Source of the DNA: JAGOBX01 sp017999075 [NCBI: Candidatus Babelota bacterium]
GTDB lineage: Bacteria > JAGOBX01
NCBI GenBank assembly: GCA_017999075.1
Contig: JAGOBX010000032.1
Location: forward strand, 1-14,866
Length of the DNA stretch: 14,866 bases
Reading direction: 5' to 3'
The translations under genes and the position numbers were made by a program. This document shows positions 1 through 7,108 of the stretch, piece by piece. Every line of letters begins with the position of its first letter. The first letter of the stretch is position 1. Below the pieces are notes generated by a model that worked only from the letters and a program-made list of their open reading frames with translations, was not told the origin of the DNA and did not search any database.

Positions 1-1411
1 GAATTAATGGGATTTTTTTTAAATTCAATTTTATATTTATATTTTGATGCTGAATATTATAGGAAAACAGCAATAATGTGTTTTTTATTATTTCGTTTAT
101 ATCTTTATCTTTGAATTTTATTGGAGTTGGTTTTGCAAATTCAAGAAGTTCTTTTACAACGTTGTTTATTCGGTCAATTTGCTTTAATATTATATCTATT
201 TCTTTTAAATCTTGTTTTTTTAAATATCTGTTGTGAATTGTTTGAACCATCATTTTTATCGAACTGAGCGGGTTTCTTATTTCATGTGAAATACCTGCTG
301 TTATCTGACCAGCAACAGCAAGTTTGGCTGTTTTTATCATGTTATCCTGAAGCTGTTTTATTTTTTTATTGTATATTTCTATTTTATCGAGAATATTGTT
401 GAAACTGCCTGCAATCATTCCGAATTCGTCATTTTTTATCAGATTTATTCTGGGTTTAAAATTGTCAAAATTTATGTGCGCCAGAGGTTCAAGTATAAGT
501 TTTAAAGATTCATAAATATCACGCGCAAGAAAAAAATAAATGATAGCTGCTATAATCATGCCGCTTATTACAAAAATTATTAATAAGTTGCGGGAATTAC
601 GTAAAAATATGTTTTCAGAATTTTTTGATAATGCCATTCCCAAACATCCCCAGTATTTATTGTTTAAAAATATAGGTTTTAATATAAGGTAATGTTTGTT
701 TCCGTTTAATGTAATGTCATTGAAAAATATGTTTTCCCTATTTTTTAATTTTTTTAATGTGGAATTGTTTAAATAATCCAAATCATTATATGTGGCTATT
801 ATTTTTTTGTTTTCGTTATAGATTCCGTTTTCCATCCCTGTTAATAATTTGTTTTGGTCTACAAATTTTTTTGAAAATGAAATGCCGGCCATCAATAATC
901 CAGTCAATTTATTATCAAAAAATATTGGCGCTACGGTCCTGATTCCGAAACCTGAATGCCCTTTTTCATAACTGACTCCTGATTTGCCGGAAAGCCCGTA
1001 TTTAATTATGTCCTGGTCAACTTTCATATCTCCGTAAAAACCGGGATTGTGCCCGCGGATGAGAACTACTCCCTGCAGATTTTCTATTTCAATCAAATCA
1101 ACAACGCCGAGATTATATATTTTTACTAATTTTTCTTTTAATGCAGAATAATTTTTGTTTAACAAGAAATCTTTAATTTCAATATCACAGGCGAGTTCTT
1201 TTGAAATTTTAAGGCAATATTCTTCGCGTATCCTGATTTCATTCGAAAATCCTTCAATAGTGTCTTCCATTCTTTTTTCTATTTCAAATTCGGATGATTT
1301 TTTTATAAGATTATACCCGAAAAAAAATGAAATTAGCGCAGGAATAATAACAATAAAAAAAAATGAAAAGAAAATTTTTAAACTTAATTTGTATTTTAAA
1401 AATTTAAACAT
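1..1411 (-). CDS. Sensor histidine kinase with periplasmic cache-type sensor, C-terminus cut by window edge
   Basis: I translated 470 residues from the ATG at 1411 to the left edge with no stop, so the gene continues outside. A membrane segment at about residues 10-33 and a second at 275-296 bracket a periplasmic region of about 240 residues. Its part near 140-180 (GKSGVSYEKGHSGFGIRTVAP) looks like the core of a cache/PAS-like sensor. A HAMP-like linker follows (about 297-350), then a HisKA dimerisation domain with the H-box AGISHEIRNPLSS, phospho-acceptor His376. The ATP-binding HATPase domain must lie beyond position 1. The protein should sense an external ligand and phosphorylate a response regulator not seen here. 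It diverges from the GGDEF gene at 1587 across 175 bp. The start is chosen because it begins just before the first membrane segment; there is no Shine-Dalgarno sequence. Ligand unknown. Confidence 0.9.
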   Translation of the reverse strand, partial: MFKFLKYKLSLKIFFSFFFIVIIPALISFFFGYNLIKKSSEFEIEKRMEDTIEGFSNEIRIREEYCLKISKELACDIEIKDFLLNKNYSALKEKLVKIYNLGVVDLIEIENLQGVVLIRGHNPGFYGDMKVDQDIIKYGLSGKSGVSYEKGHSGFGIRTVAPIFFDNKLTGLLMAGISFSKKFVDQNKLLTGMENGIYNENKKIIATYNDLDYLNNSTLKKLKNRENIFFNDITLNGNKHYLILKPIFLNNKYWGCLGMALSKNSENIFLRNSRNLLIIFVISGMIIAAIIYFFLARDIYESLKLILEPLAHINFDNFKPRINLIKNDEFGMIAGSFNNILDKIEIYNKKIKQLQDNMIKTAKLAVAGQITAGISHEIRNPLSSIKMMVQTIHNRYLKKQDLKEIDIILKQIDRINNVVKELLEFAKPTPIKFKDKDINEIIKNTLLLFSYNIQHQNINIKLNLKKIPLI

Positions 1412-1418
1412 CTGTATT

Positions 1419-1447
1419 ATTATATTTTTGTTTGATAAAAAATACAA
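1419..1447 (-). promoter_or_regulatory. Predicted sigma-70 promoter of the histidine kinase gene
   Basis: On the minus strand, TTGTAT (1442-1447) is followed after exactly 17 bp by TATAAT (1419-1424). The expected transcription start, about 7 nt below the -10 box, falls on or next to the ATG at 1411, so the message may be leaderless. AT-rich background makes a chance -10 likely, but the spacing is ideal. Confidence 0.5.
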
Positions 1448-1540
1448 CTTATTATAAAATTTTTACTTGTTTTTTTATATTGAAAACTTAAAAGAATTAT
1501 ATAAAAATCTTGATTTATTTAAGATATGGAGTAAAATAAT

Positions 1541-1570
1541 TTGTATAGATTAAATTAATTAAAGTATATT
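1541..1570 (+). promoter_or_regulatory. Predicted promoter of the GGDEF gene
   Basis: TTGTAT (1541-1546), an 18-bp spacer and TATATT (1565-1570) precede the ATG at 1587. The inferred leader would be only about 10 nt and contains no Shine-Dalgarno motif. The -35 hexamer is the same as that of the divergent kinase gene. Confidence 0.4.
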
Positions 1571-1586
1571 TATACAGATAAAAAAA

Positions 1587-2486
1587 ATGAATGAAATAAG
1601 AAAAGAGAATATATTTAATAACTCGTTAGTTAGCAAAGTTGGAAATCTTACTTCTGTTCTGGTGGAAGATAATCTTTTGAAAATTATGGCTAAAGATAAA
1701 AAATCAGAAGGAGAAGAAGAACTGAATGAATACCAGCGTTTTTTAAAAGAACGCCAGGGTTCTATTTATGGAGATATAATATTCAGTTTGACAGGGATCA
1801 GATTTGAAGAAAATGAAGCTGTTAACAGGTGGAATGATTTACTTAAACATAAATATGAAATTTCCACCAAGCTCGGTAGAAATGTTGGAATAAAAGTGTC
1901 TGCGATAGATTATTTTTATAACATTACAAAAGAACTCGATGATTTTACTGTTGTTGATAATAAAAATTTTGTCGATACCAAAATTAAAACTATTATAGAT
2001 TTGCATACCGGTGCGTTTAATAAAGATTTTTTGATAAATTATCTTACTGAACTATGTAGCATAGGGAAACTTAAAAATTATGTTTTTTCTGTTTTGTTTT
2101 TTGATTTGGACAATTATAAGAAATTTAATGATACTTTCGGGCATATATTAGGTGATTATCTGCTGATAAGCCTTGTGAATTTTATTAAAAAAAGATTGAA
2201 TGAACACGATTTGATATTCAGGTTTGGGGGAGAAGAATTTGTTGTTTTTTTTGCTAAACTTGATAAATCTGAAGCTTATAAGAAATCGGTGGAATTATGC
2301 AGAGATATAGCTGAAAATAATTTTCAGGATGAATTGAAAACATGCAATCCTGTCCATATTACTATAAGCGACGGACTCGTAACATTTCCTGAAAATGGAA
2401 CAGATCCTTTTGAACTTCTTGAACTTGCTGATGGTTATCTGTATAAATCAAAGCGGTTTGGTAAAAATAAGATACTTATAGAATAA
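1587..2486 (+). CDS. GGDEF-domain diguanylate cyclase
   Basis: A 299-residue soluble protein predicted to condense two GTP into cyclic di-GMP. Residues about 50-115 form an N-terminal helical region (ERQGSIYGDIIFSLTG, then LGRNVGIKVSAIDYF) that I recognise from other bacterial GGDEF proteins but cannot name. The GGDEF domain spans about 133-299: metal-binding aspartate in LFFDLDNYKKFND (about 173), active-site GGEEF at 214-218, and the C-terminal SDGL and ADGYLYKSKRFGKN motifs. The usual DELTGLYNR entry motif is altered to IDLHTGAFNK. The RxxD inhibitory site that normally lies just before the active site reads NEHD (205-208), so the arginine is missing and canonical product inhibition is not expected. 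There is no membrane segment or receiver domain. It is probably co-transcribed with the release-factor-like gene starting 4 nt after its stop. Confidence 0.9.
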   Translation: MNEIRKENIFNNSLVSKVGNLTSVLVEDNLLKIMAKDKKSEGEEELNEYQRFLKERQGSIYGDIIFSLTGIRFEENEAVNRWNDLLKHKYEISTKLGRNVGIKVSAIDYFYNITKELDDFTVVDNKNFVDTKIKTIIDLHTGAFNKDFLINYLTELCSIGKLKNYVFSVLFFDLDNYKKFNDTFGHILGDYLLISLVNFIKKRLNEHDLIFRFGGEEFVVFFAKLDKSEAYKKSVELCRDIAENNFQDELKTCNPVHITISDGLVTFPENGTDPFELLELADGYLYKSKRFGKNKILIE

Positions 2487-2490
2487 ACTT

Positions 2491-2904
2491 ATGTTTAATG
2501 TTTCTGAACAAAAAGAAAAATTTTTATTTGAAAAAATGAGTATGCTTGGAATTAGTGAATCTGATATTGAAGAAACTTTTGTGAAATCTTCAGGACCAGG
2601 CGGCCAGAAAATAAATAAAACTTCCACTTGCGTATGTTTGATCCACAAACCTACAGGAACTATTGTCAAATGTTCATCATCAAGGCAGCAATCGCTTAAC
2701 AGGTATTATGCCAGGCAGATTTTGGTAAAAAAAATAGATGCCCTGGTTAATGGAAAAATAAGCGAAGAAAAACGTAAAATAGAAAAGTTGCGGAGACAGA
2801 AGTATAAACGTTCAAAACGGGCTAAAGAAAAAATTCTTGCCGACAAAAAACATAAAAGTAAAATGAAACAGAACAGATCTGTTATATCCATTTTTTCCAT
2901 TTGA
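2491..2904 (+). CDS. Release-factor-like GGQ-domain protein (class I RF domain, no codon-recognition domain)
   Basis: A 137-residue protein with the peptidyl-tRNA hydrolysis motif SSGPGGQKINKTS; GGQ is at 37-39. It then has the conserved arginine-rich stretch CSSSRQQSLNRYYARQ and a long basic tail (KRSKRAKEKILADKKHKSK). RF1/RF2 stop-codon recognition domains are absent, as in ArfB/YaeJ and the bacterial 'peptide chain release factor-like' group. By family knowledge it would release peptides from stalled or non-stop ribosomes, the basic tail entering the mRNA channel. The first ATG is chosen because family members, as I recall them, begin with a similar stretch before the LGI.E.D.EE.F region. 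The 3' end overlaps the convergent corA-like gene by 23 bp. It is not full prfA or prfB, which are more than twice as long. Confidence 0.9.
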   Translation: MFNVSEQKEKFLFEKMSMLGISESDIEETFVKSSGPGGQKINKTSTCVCLIHKPTGTIVKCSSSRQQSLNRYYARQILVKKIDALVNGKISEEKRKIEKLRRQKYKRSKRAKEKILADKKHKSKMKQNRSVISIFSI

Positions 2905-3859
2905 AAAATTGGTAGGTGCAGCCGGCAATTCCTGCTGAAATAAGCAGAAATATTAAATATTGAATTAACCAGCTGTCAGAAGACGCTCCGGTTATCATTG
3001 ACCATTCCGACATTCCTCCTATTCCTGAAAGCAGAGTTAACGGCATGAATATAGTTGTAATAAATGTCAGGCGTTTCATAACTTTGTTCATTTTGTATGA
3101 CGAAATAGATAAATGCGCGTTTAATGTGTCATTCCCCATTTCAATATAATCTGCAAGAATATTTCTTATTCTTTGAAGATTATTGGTTAAATCGTTAAAA
3201 TAAGCTATACTCTCATTTGAAAAATATTTGTTTTCAAATTTCATAATTTCGTTCATAACTGAAAGTTGAGGTATTAACACTTTTTTTATGATTGATAAAC
3301 TTCGTTTTAATTTATAAATATCATTTATAGTATCGTGTTCCGTAGAAGTTAAAACTTCATTTTCCACTTCATTTAGCTTTTTATTGATACTTGATAAAAC
3401 AGGGTAATAGCTGTCAACTTTAGCAGTTAAAATAAACGCTACCAGAAAATCTATTCCTTTGATCAGGTTTTCATCGAGATTAAGCAGCTTTGTCTTTATG
3501 TCGTCTAAATGCTGAATAGGTTTTAAGTGATTGGTTACCAGAAAATTTTTCCCCACAAAAAAATCGAGTTCCCATGTTGCAGTTCTTAATTCTTGTTCAT
3601 GGTAAAACAAAGAATGAAACACTATAAATAAATAATTTTCATATTCGTCGATTTTGGGGTGATCGATAAATATCCCGCAATCTTCAATTGTTAAAGGATG
3701 AAAATTAAAAAATTGTTCAAGAATTAAGTCTGATTCGTTTTTGTTTGCTGCATTTAAATCTATCCATATAAATCCTTTTGCGGGTGGATAAATTTTTTTT
3801 AATTCGTCGCATGAAATTTTTTTTGCCGAGTCGCCGTTATAATATGTTATATCAATCAT
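2882..3859 (-). CDS. corA: CorA-family divalent cation transporter, GGMS variant
   Basis: A 325-residue protein of typical CorA length. An acidic/alpha-beta cytoplasmic domain (about 1-150) is followed by long helices (150-260), then two C-terminal membrane segments at about 264-281 and 298-318, and a basic end (FFKWKKWI). The family signature that follows the first membrane segment is normally YGMN and forms the cation-selecting loop. Here it is SGIGGMSEWSM (278-288), with Ser in place of Asn. I have seen this GGMS form in other CorA relatives, so it is probably a subfamily trait and not a defect. Substrate (Mg2+, Co2+, Ni2+ or Zn2+ efflux) cannot be told. It begins 28 bp after the upstream gene's stop and is likely the last gene of the 8467-2882 operon. 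AAGAAAG lies about 9 nt before the ATG as a weak ribosome-binding site. Confidence 0.9.
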   Translation of the reverse strand: MIDITYYNGDSAKKISCDELKKIYPPAKGFIWIDLNAANKNESDLILEQFFNFHPLTIEDCGIFIDHPKIDEYENYLFIVFHSLFYHEQELRTATWELDFFVGKNFLVTNHLKPIQHLDDIKTKLLNLDENLIKGIDFLVAFILTAKVDSYYPVLSSINKKLNEVENEVLTSTEHDTINDIYKLKRSLSIIKKVLIPQLSVMNEIMKFENKYFSNESIAYFNDLTNNLQRIRNILADYIEMGNDTLNAHLSISSYKMNKVMKRLTFITTIFMPLTLLSGIGGMSEWSMITGASSDSWLIQYLIFLLISAGIAGCTYQFFKWKKWI

Positions 3860-3887
3860 ATTTTAACTTTCTTAAAATATAATTTGA

Positions 3888-6128
3888 TTAAAAAATATTA
3901 CTGGGTTTATAAATAACATTTTCATTAATAGAAGCAATGTCCGGGCAGCCTGTTAAGAGCATTGATTTTTCGAGTTGTTTTTTTATATCGTCAATATACA
4001 TTTTCACTCCTGTTTCTCCACCGCCAACCGCATAAATAATTACAGGTCTTGCGATAAGAACTGAGGATGCCCCTAATGCTATTGCTTTTAAAATATCTTC
4101 ACCTGTTCTGAATCCGCCGTCAACAAGAACAGGTATTTTATTATTTATTATTTTTATTATATTTGGAAGTATTTCTATAGTTGAAGGAAGATTGTCTATT
4201 GTTCTGCCCCCGTGGTTTGATACTATTATAGATGAAGCTCCGCATTCTAAAGCTGCTTCGGCGTCTTCTTCAGACATAATACCTTTTAATATAAAATTCA
4301 ATCCGGAATTTTTTATTAATTGAGATAATTCCTGAATTCCCCGCGATTTGGTTTTATTTCCTTTCATAGACATTGTGGTGAACATCAGCGCGTCAACATC
4401 AATCCCTATAGTTTTAACAGAATATTTTTTTGAAAGTTCGATTCTTTCGTAAAGGTCCTTATCATAAAATCTTGGTTTGAAAATAGGAATAGCCCATCCT
4501 CCGAATTCGCTTATTGCCTGAAATATTGTTTTATATTTGTTTGTGCTGGCTCCGTCTCCTACAAATGCTATTGTTCCTGCTTTGCATGCGCCGCCGATAA
4601 CATATCTTGTGTAATCAAGTTCAGATACACATCCGTTTAGATTGGTTACTGCTCCTGTTACAGGAGCTATCATAACAGGAAGTTTTAAACTGTATTCAAG
4701 AAATTTTACAGAAGTATCTATTTCATTTATTGAATGAATAACACGTTGTTTGAGATTTATTTTTTGAAGAGCTTTAACGTTATTTATAAAAGTCTGGCCT
4801 GTGCCTGCTGAACCCATACCAGGCATTTGTCCGGCGCATATGACTCCGTTGCATATTTTGCATATGCTGCATATCCCGTAAAGTTTGCTTTTTGCTTTAT
4901 TTTTTATTTGATCAATTGTTATTTCAGGAGGCGGTCCGACTTCAATATTTATGTAGGACATAGCTTCTTTAACAATGCTTTCAGCTTTTTCCAAAGTTTC
5001 TCCTACAGCAATTATATTGCCTGCTTTATCCATATTTGAAGTAGGAGAATATATTATGTCTCCTATTTCAACTTTCATAAATATGTTTTTTACGCCTTTT
5101 ACCTGTGAGGCTTTTTCAATCCCGTCAATTTTTAATATTTGTCCGGGGTTTGGAATAATAGCTCGTTCAACAGAATAAAAATAATTGGTGAATTTTCTTA
5201 TTATAGGTTTTATTCCAAGGGCGATTTGAATTGCATATTTTATTATGCTTTCACCGGTAGAATACGGAAATGTATATGCAGACATGAATCCGCCGGATAA
5301 CCTTGCGGCAAGTTCTCCGATTTTTGGACCTGTTTCTGTTATTTTAATATCGCCTTTAGCAGCGCCTGTATCGATACCTAATGCTTTACAACCCTTAATC
5401 ATTACTTCAAGAGCTTCATTAATAATTTTCTGATCAAGTGAAGACGGTAAAGTATGACCTATTTCAATAAAATAAGGTTCTCTTGTGATTATTCTGTCTG
5501 CAATTCCGTATATTACAGGTTTGTTTTCCCATAAAAGCATATCTATGCTTAGTTCAGGTCCATTCATATATTTTTCAATGATTATTTCGCCGCTTGGAGA
5601 TGCTGATTTGGCCTCTGAAAAAGCTCCGAACAGTTCGTCTTCATTTGAAACTTTTTTAACTCCGCGGGCGCCCATATTGTCAGAAGGTTTTATAACAAGG
5701 GGAAACCCTAATTTATTAGAAAATCTTATGGCTTCATCGTATGTCCATATTCCGTAAAAATCAGGAGACGGAACTTTATGTTTTTTAAATGCATGACGCA
5801 TTTTTATTTTATTGGTAGCTCGTTCGGCAACTTCAAATTTTAAACCAGGAAGACCTAAAGCGTTTGACACTGCTGCGACTGTCATTGAAGCGTCTGTTCC
5901 GACAGTTATAACTCCATCGATTTTCATGTATCCTGAATAATTTTTTGCTACCCGGACAGCTCCTTCGATATCTTTTGTGCTCATAACTATAGGAATATCG
6001 GCAATCTGCATTCCTATAGCGCTTGAATCGTAATCAAGCACTATTGTCTTTAAACCCATATCGCGCGCAATTCTGATTGCCGGTTCCTGCATTATCCCGG
6101 CGCCGATTATCATTAATGTTTTTTTCAT
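3888..6128 (-). CDS. Two-domain fusion: ATP-grasp ligase plus FMN-dependent alpha-hydroxy-acid dehydrogenase-like enzyme
   Basis: A 746-residue protein. Residues 1-400 are an ATP-grasp carboxylate-amine/thiol ligase of the PurK/carbamoyl-phosphate-synthase type. It has a Rossmann-like pre-ATP-grasp start (MKKTLMIIGAGIMQEPAI), the lysine region FPLVIKPSDNMGARGV (about 142-157), IIIEKYMNGPELSID (182-196) and the Mg/ATP end KITETGPKIGELAARLSGG (262-280). Residues about 403-735 match FMN-dependent alpha-hydroxy-acid oxidising enzymes: LPVMIAPVTG (483-492), LKGIMSEEDA (614-623), the catalytic-base motif SNHGGR (637-642, His639) and the phosphate-binding VLVDGGFRTGEDILKAIALGA (667-687). Between the halves is a cysteine set at 420, 423, 426 and 431 followed by AGQMPGMG. 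The same set occurs in stand-alone anaerobe relatives and may bind metal or an Fe-S cluster. No signal peptide; cytoplasmic. Substrate and product are unknown. The start is the first ATG and begins the nucleotide fold; no clear Shine-Dalgarno site. Confidence 0.88.
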   Translation of the reverse strand: MKKTLMIIGAGIMQEPAIRIARDMGLKTIVLDYDSSAIGMQIADIPIVMSTKDIEGAVRVAKNYSGYMKIDGVITVGTDASMTVAAVSNALGLPGLKFEVAERATNKIKMRHAFKKHKVPSPDFYGIWTYDEAIRFSNKLGFPLVIKPSDNMGARGVKKVSNEDELFGAFSEAKSASPSGEIIIEKYMNGPELSIDMLLWENKPVIYGIADRIITREPYFIEIGHTLPSSLDQKIINEALEVMIKGCKALGIDTGAAKGDIKITETGPKIGELAARLSGGFMSAYTFPYSTGESIIKYAIQIALGIKPIIRKFTNYFYSVERAIIPNPGQILKIDGIEKASQVKGVKNIFMKVEIGDIIYSPTSNMDKAGNIIAVGETLEKAESIVKEAMSYINIEVGPPPEITIDQIKNKAKSKLYGICSICKICNGVICAGQMPGMGSAGTGQTFINNVKALQKINLKQRVIHSINEIDTSVKFLEYSLKLPVMIAPVTGAVTNLNGCVSELDYTRYVIGGACKAGTIAFVGDGASTNKYKTIFQAISEFGGWAIPIFKPRFYDKDLYERIELSKKYSVKTIGIDVDALMFTTMSMKGNKTKSRGIQELSQLIKNSGLNFILKGIMSEEDAEAALECGASSIIVSNHGGRTIDNLPSTIEILPNIIKIINNKIPVLVDGGFRTGEDILKAIALGASSVLIARPVIIYAVGGGETGVKMYIDDIKKQLEKSMLLTGCPDIASINENVIYKPSNIF

Positions 6129-6166
6129 ATCGACATATTAAATTAGGTTGTTTCAAAAATCAACTG

Positions 6167-7051
6167 TTATTTGAGAATTCCTTCATTCCAAATGGCTGCG
6201 CATAATATTGCTGTCATTTGAGAAACTATTGAAACACTGTCGAATTTTTTTGGAATGCATATATTGGCAGCTTCTGATACAATTATAAAATCCCTATATA
6301 ATTCTCTTAAATCGCGTTTTCCCATATCATTCGTGTTTGACCAGTGATTAACGCAATCAACTATAATGTCTTCGTCCTGTTTAAGAATATCGCTTAAAGG
6401 AGAATATTTTTTTGTTTTGGAAGATGATAATTTTGCGCGTTCAGTGATTTCAAGTAAATCGGACATTAAAGATTTCGCATCTTCGGCTGATCCTTTGGCG
6501 CATAATTTTATGAAATCGTCTGTAAGAGTCCATCTTGCAGGTTTATGGTCTTTATTGCTTAATAAAATTGCAAAATATTCCTTGATATTTTTGTTTTTTT
6601 TGTCTACATTCCAGCATCTCTGCTTTAAAAAATTATCGTTGTATTTGCTGAATAAAATATTTTTGTCGATTGGATCGTTTATTATGAATTTTTTTTCAGA
6701 ATCAGAATAACCCAGCAAAGCTATCCAATGATTGAAATTGTCAACACTTAAAATTGCAGGGAAACCGTTCGATATATGTTCTTTAAGTTTTTTTATATAA
6801 ATTCCGCCTTTGTTTTTACTGGAAAAAATAAGAAATTCGCTTTTAACTCCAAATGCTGAAGCAGCGCGTTTTAAAGCTAATTCATCACATCCGCCTTTTT
6901 TTCTCTGCCACCAGCTTAATCCTGTGGAATCAGCTATTTGATGCTGGTTGGCATCTTTTCCAAGTATGAAAAAACAATAACTCATACTGCATGGGCCACA
7001 ATAAGATTCTTCCTGTAACTCCTGAAAAATTGAAAATGTTTCGCCGGACAA
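6167..7051 (-). CDS. Papain-fold (peptidase C39-like) cysteine protease-like protein with an uncharacterised C-terminal domain
   Basis: A 294-residue protein with no signal peptide. The N-terminal half has the order expected of C39/papain-like enzymes: oxyanion Gln13, nucleophile Cys18 in EESYCGPCS, His108 in NFNHWIALLGYSD and Asp126 in FIINDP. Residues 40-60 (STGLSWWQRKKGGCDELAL) are also typical of this group. So the catalytic triad appears intact. Residues about 172-294 are helical and I do not recognise them. C39 domains usually cleave double-glycine leaders and are fused to ABC exporters, but no exporter is present here; a stand-alone cytoplasmic processing or amidase role is only a guess. 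The start is TTG, decided by a strong AGGAG 7 nt upstream. The gene lies 57 bp after the DnaA-like gene and 38 bp before the ATP-grasp fusion, same strand, probably one operon. Confidence 0.7.
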   Translation of the reverse strand: MSGETFSIFQELQEESYCGPCSMSYCFFILGKDANQHQIADSTGLSWWQRKKGGCDELALKRAASAFGVKSEFLIFSSKNKGGIYIKKLKEHISNGFPAILSVDNFNHWIALLGYSDSEKKFIINDPIDKNILFSKYNDNFLKQRCWNVDKKNKNIKEYFAILLSNKDHKPARWTLTDDFIKLCAKGSAEDAKSLMSDLLEITERAKLSSSKTKKYSPLSDILKQDEDIIVDCVNHWSNTNDMGKRDLRELYRDFIIVSEAANICIPKKFDSVSIVSQMTAILCAAIWNEGILK

Positions 7052-7058
7052 TTTTTTT

Positions 7059-7063
7059 CTCCT
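7059..7063 (-). promoter_or_regulatory. Shine-Dalgarno site that sets a TTG start
   Basis: AGGAG on the minus strand lies 7 nt before the TTG at 7051. It shows that the gene starts at this rare codon and that the organism uses Shine-Dalgarno recognition for at least some genes. Confidence 0.75.
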
Positions 7064-7108
7064 GATAGAATAAGTTTATAATATTTTGCGCAGATTTTGA
7101 ATTTGTTA

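Noticed and set aside
4827-5757. Several plus-strand open frames of 60-90 codons opposite the ATP-grasp fusion
   Set aside because: They are antisense shadows of a strongly conserved gene, with no ribosome-binding sites and no recognisable protein motifs.
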